A DNA stretch of 64,000 nt, from contig OZ245881.1 in the NCBI GenBank assembly GCA_965229505.1, forward strand, positions 2,480,001 through 2,544,000, written 5' to 3'. Shown here in pieces: positions 20,101 through 28,479 of this stretch (the stretch's first letter is position 1; the number at the start of each line of letters is the position of its first letter). A model generated the notes under the pieces. It worked only from the letters and a program-made list of their open reading frames with translations. It did no database searches and was not told the origin of the DNA. The stretch comes from UBA6059 sp040219045 (GTDB lineage: Bacteria; Bacteroidota; Bacteroidia; Cytophagales; Cyclobacteriaceae). The position numbers and the translations under genes were made by a program.

Positions 20101-21146
20101 GATGGGAGGACGATAATGAAGACGATGTGCCAGAATTGGAGATTGACTCATTACTCAATCTAGCCAATCAATATTTGATGCAACTTTACCTAAAGGGGCA
20201 CTACAGGAGCAAATCAATTGAGCTGATTGAGTTTTCGAATAGGCATTTCTATAAGGGTAACCTTATGCTTCTACCTGATCACCGAGTGGTGAATGGTAAG
20301 GAGCGGCCGATTGACTATGTCAAGGTGAACGGATTGTGGGAAGACAACATCAACCTGAAGGAGGCTGAAAAGGTGGCGGCTCTTGTGGTCGAGTATTCTA
20401 AAGACGAGCCTGATAAAGAGGTTGGGGTAGTTACTTTCAATGCAAGACAACAGGATTTAATCCTTGATTTGATCGAGCAGCGGGCAATGGATGAGGAACT
20501 TTTGATTCCTGGAAGCCTATTTGTCAAAAACATCGAGAACGTTCAGGGTGACGAGAAGGATATCATAATTTTCTCGATTGGATACGCACCTGATGCTGAT
20601 GGAAAATTCAATATGAAATTTGGCTCTTTGAACGTAGTAGGGGGAGAAAACCGACTCAATGTAGCCGTGACTAGGGCACGAGAGAAGGTCATTGTGGTAA
20701 CGAGTATCCTACCCAACCAACTCGCTACGGACAATACCCGAAATGAAGGTCCAAAGCTGCTCAAACAATACCTCGAATATGCTCACAATGTGTCAAAAGG
20801 CAAGTTTGAAATGGCAGCCAAAGCACTCCAGGCACCTACTCAGGAATGGCATCTTTCCAGTAAACTATCAGAGCTTTCTCTTAGTGGGTTCGAGCAGGTA
20901 AGTATGACCAGAGCCCTGCCGTTTGCTGATCTATCGGTGAAGGTAGGTGAGGCTTACGAGGGGCTGATCATTACCGATGACACGCTGTATCACGACGCGA
21001 TTTCAGTCAAGGAAGTACATGTTTACAAGCCCTTGACTTTGAGTAAAAAGAACTGGAAATTCAGAGGTTTTTTTAGCCGGGAATATTGGATGGATCGCGA
21101 TGCTCTTAAAGAGCGCCTTGACAGGTTCGTATCTACTCTGGTGTGA
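17115..21146 (+). CDS. Large superfamily 1 (Upf1/DNA2-like) helicase with split motor
   Basis: A 1343-residue protein. After a conserved N-terminal region (YLRRLTNLSGNNRSLFLLRL, and HDFDF) comes Walker A GPPGTGKS at 323-330. Walker B is FDEASQ with Asp958-Glu959, so about 630 residues rich in predicted coiled coil separate motifs I and II. Motifs V and VI follow near the C-terminus (VQGDEKDIIIFSIG, and RLNVAVTRAREKVIVVTS). The layout is that of AAA_11/AAA_12 helicases of the Upf1 group. No nuclease domain is evident. The start is TTG at 17115; the family N-terminus begins here. The 3' end overlaps gldH by 14 bases on the opposite strand. Relatives occur both as housekeeping proteins and in defence loci, and the role here is not established. 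Confidence 0.83.
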   Translation: MVQDILKAYLRRLTNLSGNNRSLFLLRLVSDQFIDLHDFDFANGQPSFQLMADLIAQKKDIKLCDNLDTRDESNNKISQRLKKLHRVEKSIFEERGAKDLYVGWPFVHGKLMDGTEIRCPLLFFPVGIELKENRWVLNLRRDVNLTLNKTFLLAYAHFNQVKLDDDLVERVFDDFDKDAKVFRTELYELIKESSLELNFNQDLFADKIATFGTFKKSEFGKNHKQGELKLMPEAVLGIFPQAGSYLVPDYVRLIEQSDINSLEQFFTSRTVDREEVDLSKHSEAYRFLDKVKEEQTFTPFKLDAYQENAIKAIKKGNSVVVQGPPGTGKSQLICNLVADYIARGKSILLVCQKKAALDVVFERLKEIDMQQFIGLMHDFKNDRKTIYEQISDQIDRLDDYEHRNNSLDTIQLERQFLKVSRRIDQLAEELGEFKFALFDEAECGKSVKELYLTSDPNDESINAKQYYKDLSFDKIDAFKSKLRQYATYGERFLSEEYVLSNRKSFAKFGMNEFNEIKRSLNEIPGYSQTIANKTEELAHQSITLEEANSVLEKKPKVEELLAILKDKTVYQYFRHMVEVDITPDPLWIANMERLVMQCYKGAGPEISLEKEDLGRFQEVLERAIKTRKSIFKWFYWRLFSKDKVFITRVLVANGLKNSSKDSFNMLIEKVDNRLNLEHNLSKIKAQKWLQDFPVKYRKIEVQNWFYFQKQAVSAALIFSSLRTFKSFLPVNKMFYEELSERFTQLLDIYETIPEKMADWSRFLTKNQINAVATTPERSDQIQKALKQDFDALCEFDKLAEAFSTSELELIDRLFETAGQIDTEKTIGLLDNSIALAWIDHIETKYPMLRNVSSQKLIEQERELQEAVMEKMKISNEILLIKARERTYHDIEFNRLNNRVTYRDLQHQVTKKRRVWPVRKLIKNYPDEVFSLVPCWMASPESASAIFPMEELFDLVIFDEASQCFAEKGIPAMYRGKQVVITGDDKQLMPNDLYKVRWEDDNEDDVPELEIDSLLNLANQYLMQLYLKGHYRSKSIELIEFSNRHFYKGNLMLLPDHRVVNGKERPIDYVKVNGLWEDNINLKEAEKVAALVVEYSKDEPDKEVGVVTFNARQQDLILDLIEQRAMDEELLIPGSLFVKNIENVQGDEKDIIIFSIGYAPDADGKFNMKFGSLNVVGGENRLNVAVTRAREKVIVVTSILPNQLATDNTRNEGPKLLKQYLEYAHNVSKGKFEMAAKALQAPTQEWHLSSKLSELSLSGFEQVSMTRALPFADLSVKVGEAYEGLIITDDTLYHDAISVKEVHVYKPLTLSKKNWKFRGFFSREYWMDRDALKERLDRFVSTLV

Positions 21147-21615
21147 CCGGAGTGACGGCAATGCCTATCGAAATGATGAAGGGCAACTCTTCTTGCCTCA
21201 TAAACTGCTTCAAGCGAAAGTGATACTGTCCGGCCTTGGGAAATTTTACGCTGGGTAACCCCTCAACCTGATAATCGAAGATGTCGCCCAAGCCACTGCC
21301 TTTTGGTTCACCGGTTTTAGAATCGAAGAGAATGATCTCCTGAAGGTCTGAGGAGATAAGATTGTCAGCATCATCTTCAAGATAGTAGGTGACATAGAGG
21401 TTTTGATAAGGGTACCCCAAAGCATAACGTACCTTGTACTCGATCTGATAGTTCTTTGAAGCATCTTCGACTTCAAACTGAAAATGTGGGAGGCTATCTA
21501 CATGCCAGACCTGGTTTTCCAAATCCACATAGTCATCATAAATCTTGTCAAAATCGCAAGATGAGATACTCATTAAGACAAACATCAAACAGACGAAAGA
21601 CAGCCCACTCTTCAT
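21133..21615 (-). CDS. gldH: Gliding motility lipoprotein GldH
   Basis: A 160-residue lipoprotein with a signal peptide and lipobox SISSC (Cys20). The mature part matches GldH, including VWHVDSLPHFQFEVED, YQNLYVTYYL and the proline-rich C-terminal strand. GldH is needed for gliding, probably through stability of other Gld lipoproteins at the envelope. The open frame extends 54 codons further, but those overlap ricT; the ATG at 21615 lies one base after the ricT stop and begins the signal peptide, so it is the start. ricT and gldH are therefore likely translationally coupled, a linkage seen widely in the phylum. Confidence 0.92.
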   Translation of the reverse strand: MKSGLSFVCLMFVLMSISSCDFDKIYDDYVDLENQVWHVDSLPHFQFEVEDASKNYQIEYKVRYALGYPYQNLYVTYYLEDDADNLISSDLQEIILFDSKTGEPKGSGLGDIFDYQVEGLPSVKFPKAGQYHFRLKQFMRQEELPFIISIGIAVTPVTPE

Positions 21616-21616
21616 G

Positions 21617-22822
21617 CTAGTTTTTAGGTTTTTTGTTTTGCTTGTTATGCTGGGGCCTGCCTCCGCCTCCGCCAGCATTTTTTGGACGATTATCTCTCCC
21701 TCGTCTTTTATTACGCTTCTTTTTGTTGCGATTATTGGACTTGCCCTTGAACTTCTTGTCGAGTCGCTCAAGGTCACTATTCAGGGTCTGAACCTCAGCC
21801 TGCTCCATCCCAAACTCATCTTCATAGAGCGTGACCGGCTTCTTACCGGCCGCATTAAGTGCGAGTATTTCATGTACCCGGGCAGCTTCGACAGGATGCC
21901 AGGCATTTTCTCCACTGTAGCCAAACCACATGATCTTTTTGAAAATGTCGGTCTTTTGAAGGCGAGCCTTGCCTTTTTCGGTCTCTACAGATTCGGCTTT
22001 CGGGATTCCCTTTAGGGCATCCATGTAAGTCTCTAGTTCATAGTTGAGACAGCATTTGAGTCGACCACACTGGCCTGAGAGTTTGCTCGGATTGAGCGAT
22101 AAGTTTTGGTATCGCGCAGCACTTGTGGATACTGTTTTGAAATCGCTGAGCCATGTAGAGCAGCACAGCTCTCTACCGCAGCTACCAATACCGCCAAGAC
22201 GGCCTGCCTCCTGACGCAAGCTAATTTGCCGCATCTCGACACGAATCTTAAACTCTCCGGCGAGAACTTTGATCAGTTCGCGAAAGTCCACCCGGTCTTC
22301 GGCAGAGTAGTAGAATGTCGCTTTTGTATTATCTGCCTGATATTCGACATCCGTCAGTTTCATGCCAAGGTTTAGTTGGCTGATGATCTCCCTGGTGCGG
22401 AAAAGTGTGGGCATCTCCCGATTCTTGACGGACTCCAGCTTTTCGAGATCTTTCAGTGTCGCAACACGGTAGACGCCTCGAATGTCTTCACTATCAAGGC
22501 TGATTTTTTTCTTCTGCATTTGTAGCCGCACCAGTTCCCCTTGCAGGGACACATAGCCAATATGATGACCATTGGGGACGTCCACCACCACAGGTTCTCC
22601 TGTAGTCAACTCCAGTCCGCTTCCGTTTTTGAAAAACTCCTTGCGGCCATTCTTAAAACGGATTTCGACTATATCGAATTTATCAATTACCGGTAGGTCC
22701 ATGTTGGACAACCAGTCAAATACATTCATCTTATTGCAACCCCCAGTACCACAGGCGCCATTATTAGCACAACCTGATACGCTCCCGTCGGCAGTCTTCG
22801 TAGCACATGTACTACATCCCAT
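21617..22822 (-). CDS. ricT: PSP1/RicT-type iron-sulfur regulatory subunit
   Basis: This 401-residue protein has a cysteine-rich N-terminus (cysteines within residues 3-29), a PSP1 domain (about 90-260) with the conserved GGIGSCGRELCCSTWL and GRLKCCLNYELETY motifs, and a basic disordered tail rich in Lys, Arg, Asn and Gly. In Bacillus, RicT (YaaT) works with RicA and RicF in an Fe-S complex that supports RNase Y cleavage; its Bacteroidota role is less clear. The basic tail suggests nucleic-acid contact (inference). It precedes gldH by one base. Confidence 0.9.
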   Translation of the reverse strand: MGCSTCATKTADGSVSGCANNGACGTGGCNKMNVFDWLSNMDLPVIDKFDIVEIRFKNGRKEFFKNGSGLELTTGEPVVVDVPNGHHIGYVSLQGELVRLQMQKKKISLDSEDIRGVYRVATLKDLEKLESVKNREMPTLFRTREIISQLNLGMKLTDVEYQADNTKATFYYSAEDRVDFRELIKVLAGEFKIRVEMRQISLRQEAGRLGGIGSCGRELCCSTWLSDFKTVSTSAARYQNLSLNPSKLSGQCGRLKCCLNYELETYMDALKGIPKAESVETEKGKARLQKTDIFKKIMWFGYSGENAWHPVEAARVHEILALNAAGKKPVTLYEDEFGMEQAEVQTLNSDLERLDKKFKGKSNNRNKKKRNKRRGRDNRPKNAGGGGGRPQHNKQNKKPKN

Positions 22823-22914
22823 CGTATCTTGTGTTAGCGTTGTTCAACTTCTTTACAATTCACTAATATAACCACTGTGATTAACATCAATGGTCATTTG
22901 ACTTTCAAATCGGA

Positions 22915-24186
22915 TTAGAGGTCAAAGCCTATATCTGATCTGAAGTTTTTACCTTTCCATTGGATCTTTTCAGCGGCAGCATAGCTCGCTTCGAGCGCTT
23001 CAGCCATAGTTGCTCCCATACCTGTACAGGCTATCACCCGACCTCCATTGGTCAACACCCGATTATTGTCAGCCTTTGTGCCCGCGTGAAAAACCATGGA
23101 CTCACTCACCTGCTCTATTCCACTTATCTCATGGCCTTTTTCATAGCTGCCAGGGTAGCCCTCACTTACTAACATTACGGTAGTGGCAGTGCGCTCGTCA
23201 ATCTCCAGGTCGATAGTGTCCAACTGTCCGGTAGCAGTAGCCTCGAACATCTCGACCAAATCTGACTTGATACGCGGCATCACTACTTCGGTCTCTGGGT
23301 CACCCATGCGCACATTGTACTCGATGACGTAGGGCTCACCATTGACATTCATCAGACCGATGAATATGAATCCCTGATAGTATATCTCATCTTCTTCCAG
23401 GCCTTTGAGTGTGTTGTAGACTACTTTATCCTCGACTTTTTCAAGAAAGCCATCATGTGCAAACGGTACTGGCGAAACAGCTCCCATCCCTCCTGTATTG
23501 GGTCCGGTATCTCCTTCACCTATGCGCTTGTAGTCTTTTGCCTCAGGTAGGATTTTGTAATTATGACCGTCCGTTAGCACGAATACGGAAAGCTCTATAC
23601 CTGATAAAAACTCTTCGATGACGACTTTGGCACTGGCATCACCAAACTTCTGATCGAGAATCATCTCCTTGAGACAGTCCTTCGCTTCCGATAGGTCTTC
23701 AGTAATAATCACACCTTTTCCGGCCGCCAGTCCATCAGCTTTCAGGACATATGGTGCAGTCAGCGACTCCAAGAACCGCATACCCTCATCGAGGTTGTCT
23801 TTATGGATAGTCTTGGAGGCTGCCGTAGGCACACCATGTCTAACCATGAAGTCTTTAGAAAAATCCTTACTACCTTCCAGCATAGCACCGGCTTTTGATG
23901 GTCCGATGGTCATGCAATGCTTGATATCAGGATCTGCTTCGATAAAGTCGATTAACCCCTTTACCAAAGGATCCTCCGGGCCAACCACCACCATTTTGAT
24001 GTCATTGTTGAGGATGGCGGCTTTGAGAAACTCAAAGTCATCAACTTTGATGCTTAGATTAGTGCCTAATGCTGCCGTACCGGCGTTTCCAGGTGCGAAA
24101 TACAGATCGTCGCATTTAGGGCTTTGGGCGAGTTTCCACCCGATAGCGTGCTCTCTTCCACCAGCACCTACTACCAATATATTCAT
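22915..24186 (-). CDS. purD: Phosphoribosylamine--glycine ligase (GAR synthetase)
   Basis: A 423-residue ATP-grasp enzyme of purine synthesis that joins phosphoribosylamine to glycine. The N-domain begins MNILVVGAGGREHAIGWKL, and the ATP-grasp region shows PYVLKADGLAAGKGVI, GPNTGGMGAVSPVPF and VIEYNVRMGDPETEVVMPRI. The length is normal for PurD. It stands alone among purine genes in this window, lying between recQ and ricT on the same strand. Confidence 0.97.
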   Translation of the reverse strand: MNILVVGAGGREHAIGWKLAQSPKCDDLYFAPGNAGTAALGTNLSIKVDDFEFLKAAILNNDIKMVVVGPEDPLVKGLIDFIEADPDIKHCMTIGPSKAGAMLEGSKDFSKDFMVRHGVPTAASKTIHKDNLDEGMRFLESLTAPYVLKADGLAAGKGVIITEDLSEAKDCLKEMILDQKFGDASAKVVIEEFLSGIELSVFVLTDGHNYKILPEAKDYKRIGEGDTGPNTGGMGAVSPVPFAHDGFLEKVEDKVVYNTLKGLEEDEIYYQGFIFIGLMNVNGEPYVIEYNVRMGDPETEVVMPRIKSDLVEMFEATATGQLDTIDLEIDERTATTVMLVSEGYPGSYEKGHEISGIEQVSESMVFHAGTKADNNRVLTNGGRVIACTGMGATMAEALEASYAAAEKIQWKGKNFRSDIGFDL

Positions 24187-24246
24187 AGAAATAAAGTCTT
24201 AGATTAACAAAGGCCAATGTTAAAGACATTGAACCAAAGGGAAAAA

Positions 24247-26433
24247 TCAGTGAGCGTGTTCTGACATGAACTTAATTCTAACCAGGCGGATTTCGTCCTC
24301 CGAAAACTCATCATCCCCCAACTCTTCCAACGCCAGGTCAATGTCATCTGACTCTGCGCCCATAAAGTAGTCATAGATTTCTTCTGTGCGATCAGGATCC
24401 ATCATATGATCAATGTAATAGTCCAGATTGAGGCTGGTACCGGAATAGCAGATATTCTCAATCTCTTCGATCAATAGCTCAAAAGCCATCCCCTTGGTCT
24501 CGGCTATCTCCTCCAGATCTATTTTTCTATCGATTTGGGAGATGATAAATATTTTATTCTTCGACTTGAAACCAGTCGACTTAACAAGAACATCTGAGGC
24601 CGTCAGTATATCATTTTCCTTGACGTACTTGTCGATAGCATCCAGGAAGGGTTGGCCAAACTTCTTGGCTTTGCTTTCTCCAACGCCGATTATTTTTTTG
24701 AGATCATCGATCGATTGAGGATACACAGTAGCCATCTCTTCCAATGAGGGATCCTGGAAAATCACATAAGGGGGCAATCCTTTTTCTCTGGCCACCTTTT
24801 TTCTAAGCCCCTTGAGCAATTCGAATAAAGCTTCATCTGCCGCCTCGACCCTTGCGGCCGTTTTCTCTGACTCTTCCTCCTCTACGCCATCAGTATTGTA
24901 GTCATGATCTCTGGATAAGATCACTTCATAGGGTTTTTTCAAAAATGCCTTTCCCTTATCAGAAATCTGTAGCAGACCAACGTTCTCAATATCCTTATAG
25001 AGCAATCCGAGCATAAGCGCTTGCCTTACTACAGACCTCCAGAAGGTTGTGGTTTCATCACCACCCTTGCCATAGGACTCTAGCTTATCATGACCATAGC
25101 TCTTGATATGAGCGGTTTCGCTACCGGACACTACATCTACGATATGTTTAATGTCAAAGCGTTGTTCCGTTTGCAAGACAGCCTCAAGCACATGCTTTAC
25201 TTGTTTCCTGCCATCAAACTTCTCTTTTGGATGGAGGCAGTTATCACAAAAGCCACAGTCCTCCTCAAACTCTTCACCAAAGTAATGCAGCAGCTGTCTC
25301 CTGCGGCAAACAGATGATTCCGCATAGGCGGCTATTTCATCAAGTAAAAGTCGAGCGTTCTCACGCTCAGTGACACTCTTGTCTTTGTTAAACTTTTCTA
25401 GTTTCAGTATGTCATTGTAGCTATAGTACATGAGGCATTTGCCCTCAAGACCATCTCGCCCTGCTCGACCAGTTTCCTGATAGTAACCCTCGATGGATTT
25501 TGGAGCATCATAGTGCACGACGAACCTCACATCAGGCTTATCGATCCCCATGCCGAAGGCGATGGTTGCCACGATCACGTCAATGTCTTCATTCAAAAAG
25601 CCATCCTGATTTTTCATTCTGACCTGCCCATCCAGACCGGCATGATAGGGGGCAGCTTTGATATCATTGACCTTTAGAAACTGAGCGATTTCTTCCACTT
25701 TTTTTCTGCTAAGACAGTAGATGATCCCGGACTTACCTTTATTCTCTTTGACGAACTTTGTTAGCTGCTTCTTGGCGTGCTCTTTCGGTCTCACCTCATA
25801 GTAGAGATTCACCCTGTTGAATGAACTCACAAATACATCCGCATCCTCCATATTGAGGTTCTTCTGGATGTCTTGCTGTACTTTGGGAGTGGCTGTGGCC
25901 GTAAGGGCGATTAGTGGAATGGTGCTGTCCAGTTGGTTGATGATAGCCTTGATTTTGCGATACTCAGGTCTGAAATCATGCCCCCACTCCGATATGCAAT
26001 GCGCCTCATCTATAGCCACGAAAGAAATCCTGGCTTTTTGCAGAAAGTTAATATTGTCCTCTTTTGTCAGTGACTCAGGTGCTACATAGAGCAGCTTGAC
26101 ATCACCACTTAGGGTTTCCCGCCTTACCTGAGTGATTTCGGACTTATTTAAAGTTGAGTTGAGAAAGCGCGCATTAATCCCGAAGGCATTCATTTGATCC
26201 ACCTGATTTTTCATCAAAGCGATAAGAGGTGAGATCACTATGGCCGTACCCTCCTTTGTAATGGCGGGGAGCTGATAGCACATAGATTTGCCTGCTCCCG
26301 TAGGCATTAATACAAATGTATTATGGTTATTGAGTAGGTTCTGGATGATCGCCTCTTGATTCCCTCTATAGTTATCAAAACCGAAAACTTCTTTCAGTTT
26401 TGCTTTCAACATCACCTCTTGACTTTCAATCAT
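24247..26433 (-). CDS. recQ: ATP-dependent DNA helicase RecQ
   Basis: 728 residues with the full RecQ order: helicase core with Walker A (LMPTGAGKSMCYQLP), DEAH box (AIDEAHCISEWGHDFR) and motif VI (YYQETGRAGRDG), then the zinc-binding cysteine cluster (SVCRRRQLLHYFGEEFEEDCGF split over about residues 370-395), RQC winged helix, and an HRDC domain (around 545-620). It unwinds 3'-tailed DNA in recombination and repair. The C-terminal extension after HRDC is acidic. The gene lies 60 bases upstream of purD on the same strand. Confidence 0.96.
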   Translation of the reverse strand: MIESQEVMLKAKLKEVFGFDNYRGNQEAIIQNLLNNHNTFVLMPTGAGKSMCYQLPAITKEGTAIVISPLIALMKNQVDQMNAFGINARFLNSTLNKSEITQVRRETLSGDVKLLYVAPESLTKEDNINFLQKARISFVAIDEAHCISEWGHDFRPEYRKIKAIINQLDSTIPLIALTATATPKVQQDIQKNLNMEDADVFVSSFNRVNLYYEVRPKEHAKKQLTKFVKENKGKSGIIYCLSRKKVEEIAQFLKVNDIKAAPYHAGLDGQVRMKNQDGFLNEDIDVIVATIAFGMGIDKPDVRFVVHYDAPKSIEGYYQETGRAGRDGLEGKCLMYYSYNDILKLEKFNKDKSVTERENARLLLDEIAAYAESSVCRRRQLLHYFGEEFEEDCGFCDNCLHPKEKFDGRKQVKHVLEAVLQTEQRFDIKHIVDVVSGSETAHIKSYGHDKLESYGKGGDETTTFWRSVVRQALMLGLLYKDIENVGLLQISDKGKAFLKKPYEVILSRDHDYNTDGVEEEESEKTAARVEAADEALFELLKGLRKKVAREKGLPPYVIFQDPSLEEMATVYPQSIDDLKKIIGVGESKAKKFGQPFLDAIDKYVKENDILTASDVLVKSTGFKSKNKIFIISQIDRKIDLEEIAETKGMAFELLIEEIENICYSGTSLNLDYYIDHMMDPDRTEEIYDYFMGAESDDIDLALEELGDDEFSEDEIRLVRIKFMSEHAH

Positions 26434-26609
26434 AATTCTCGATATGCTGGGTTACCCTCTTTTAAACAAGGCGTACTGAATTTAGCAAAATTCGGGTGCA
26501 ATAGACCCAATTATCTTTCCTTTTTTAATGCGGCCTGTTAATAGATCAAGCATCAATTGACTGGATCGTATCTCCTCAGCATTGAACTTTATGAGGAAGT
26601 GTTTTAGTA

Positions 26610-26617
26610 TATATTTG
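26610..26617 (+). promoter_or_regulatory. Candidate Bacteroidota -7 promoter element
   Basis: TATATTTG fits the TAnnTTTG -7 consensus of the Bacteroidota primary sigma factor and lies 28 bases ahead of the mannose-1-phosphate guanylyltransferase start. A convincing -33 TTTG is not seen at the best spacing, so the call is tentative. The remainder of the 212-base spacer to recQ shows nothing further. Confidence 0.4.
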
Positions 26618-26645
26618 TCAGCGGACAATTACTGAACAAAAAAAG

Positions 26646-27719
26646 ATGAGTCAGGACAAATATGTAGTCATAATGGCGGGTGGCATTGGAAGCCGATTCT
26701 GGCCCTATAGTAGAAACTCCCGGCCCAAACAATTCTTAGATATTCTGGGTACAGGAAGGACGCTGTTACAAATGACTTATGACCGATTTCTGTCGATTAC
26801 TACTCCTGACAAGGTTTTTGTGGTAACGAATACTCAGTATGGTGACCAGGTGGCAGAGCAACTACCAGAGCTTAGCTCGGATCAGATACTACTCGAGCCG
26901 GAGCGTAGGAATACCGCTCCTTGCATTGCTTACGCCGCATACAAAATCAGAGCAAAGGACCTGGAGGCTGTGATAGTCGTGACGCCCGCTGACCACACCA
27001 TTTTCAACGAACACATGTTCATTGATAGCATCAATATCGCGGCTGAAGCAGCGCTTGACGACAAGCTCATTACGATAGGTATCAAACCCACTCGTCCGGA
27101 GACGGGCTATGGCTATATCCAATACCTCGATACTGATGATAGTCCGGTAAAAAAGGTGAAAACTTTTACGGAAAAGCCTCAGCTCGACCTTGCACAGAAG
27201 TTTATCGAGAGTGGGGATTTTGTGTGGAATGCAGGAATTTTTGTTTGGTCAGTCGGCGCTATTGTTAAGGCTTTTGAAGAGAACCTACCGGAAATCAGTG
27301 AACTGTTTGAGGAGGGCAAGGATGTCTACTATACAGAAGCTGAGCAGGCTTATATTAATAAGATTTATTCCCATAGCAAAAGTATATCTGTAGACTATGG
27401 TATCATGGAAAGTGCCAGTAATGTCTATATGGTCATGGGTGAGTTTATCTGGTCTGACCTGGGTTCCTGGGCATCACTTCATGACGTCAGAGATAAGAGT
27501 GAAGATGGAAATGTGGTGGAGGCCAACGCCTTATTATATGATTGCAAGGATAGTTTTGTGAAGGGTCATAAAGATAAAGTGATGATCCTACAGGACTTGG
27601 AAGGGTATCTTGTCGCTGATTTTGACGATGTGTTGATCGTATGCAAGAAGGATCAGGATGCTAAATTCAGAGAATTCTTCTCTGATGTGAAGTCAAAGAA
27701 GGGCGATAAGTTTATGTAG
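26646..27719 (+). CDS. manC: Mannose-1-phosphate guanylyltransferase
   Basis: A 357-residue nucleotidyltransferase that makes GDP-mannose for glycans. The N-terminal nucleotide-binding motif reads GGIGSRFWPYSRNSRPKQF (about residues 12-30), with ILLEPERRNTAPCIAYAA and TFTEKPQ downstream, all specific to the GDP-mannose group. The protein lacks the C-terminal isomerase domain of fused ManC/AlgA enzymes, the usual state in this phylum. Its 3' end overlaps the convergent rlmB gene by eight bases. Confidence 0.93.
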   Translation: MSQDKYVVIMAGGIGSRFWPYSRNSRPKQFLDILGTGRTLLQMTYDRFLSITTPDKVFVVTNTQYGDQVAEQLPELSSDQILLEPERRNTAPCIAYAAYKIRAKDLEAVIVVTPADHTIFNEHMFIDSINIAAEAALDDKLITIGIKPTRPETGYGYIQYLDTDDSPVKKVKTFTEKPQLDLAQKFIESGDFVWNAGIFVWSVGAIVKAFEENLPEISELFEEGKDVYYTEAEQAYINKIYSHSKSISVDYGIMESASNVYMVMGEFIWSDLGSWASLHDVRDKSEDGNVVEANALLYDCKDSFVKGHKDKVMILQDLEGYLVADFDDVLIVCKKDQDAKFREFFSDVKSKKGDKFM

Positions 27720-28479
27720 CTCTCTGGCGGATGGCTTCATAGAGTAGCACAGCAGTTGATACCGAAACATTAAGTGAGGCAATCTTCCCAAACATGGGGA
27801 TGCTAACCTGATCGCTGGCTTTTTCTAAATATGCCGGAGATATCCCATCTTCTTCTGATCCCATCAGCAAGGCCAGTGGCTGTGTCAAATCAACATCATA
27901 CACACCTTTTTCCGCCTTCTCCGTACATGCGACTACCGTCAATCCGCTGTTTTTCAGATATTCAATGGTCGTTTTGAGATTGTCCTCGCGGCAGACCGGT
28001 ATGTGGTTGAGCGCGCCTGCAGAGGTCTTTACCGCATCGGCGTTGATCTGCGCACCTCCCTTAGCAGGAATAACGATAGCGTCGACTCCCGCGCATTCTG
28101 CTGTTCGGGCGATGGCGCCAAAGTTGCGCACGTCGGTTACCCTATCCAGGACGAGGACAAGTGGGTTTTTTCCAGCCTCAAACGCCTGTGATACGATGTT
28201 ATCCAGACTCTTGTAGATGATGGGGGACATAAAAGCGATGGCGCCCTGATGATTCTTTTTTGTCAGTCGGCTTAGCTTCTCTAGCGGCACTTTACTGAAG
28301 GGGATGTTCTGTGCTGACAGCTCTTTAGTCAGTTCGGTAATTAGCTCGTTTTGAATGCCTTTTTGAATGAGCACTCTTTCGATTTCGCGTTCAGCGGAAA
28401 GACTCTCTATGATGGCTCGCGTGCCATAGACCATATTGGCATTGCTTGGTTTGTATCTTTCTACCTTCCTGTTCTCCAT
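27712..28479 (-). CDS. rlmB: 23S rRNA (guanosine-2'-O-)-methyltransferase RlmB, TrmH family
   Basis: 255 residues with an N-terminal substrate-binding domain (MVYGTRAIIESLSAEREIERVLI) and a C-terminal SPOUT knot. The SPOUT motifs are LDRVTDVRNFGAIARTAECAGVD, LLMGSEEDGISP and ASLNVSVSTAVLLYEA. RlmB methylates the ribose of G2251 in the 23S P-loop. Assignment within the TrmH group rests on overall pattern. Its start overlaps the end of the upstream GWxTD gene by 19 bases. Confidence 0.92.
   Translation of the reverse strand: MENRKVERYKPSNANMVYGTRAIIESLSAEREIERVLIQKGIQNELITELTKELSAQNIPFSKVPLEKLSRLTKKNHQGAIAFMSPIIYKSLDNIVSQAFEAGKNPLVLVLDRVTDVRNFGAIARTAECAGVDAIVIPAKGGAQINADAVKTSAGALNHIPVCREDNLKTTIEYLKNSGLTVVACTEKAEKGVYDVDLTQPLALLMGSEEDGISPAYLEKASDQVSIPMFGKIASLNVSVSTAVLLYEAIRQRAT

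Noticed and set aside
21545..22015. A rightward 156-codon frame with hydrophobic stretches opposite ricT and gldH
   Set aside because: It is the complement of two well-supported genes; the apparent membrane segments come from the lysine-rich tail of ricT read backwards.
23669..24202. A 177-codon frame opposite purD
   Set aside because: purD is complete with all ATP-grasp motifs; this is its antisense shadow.
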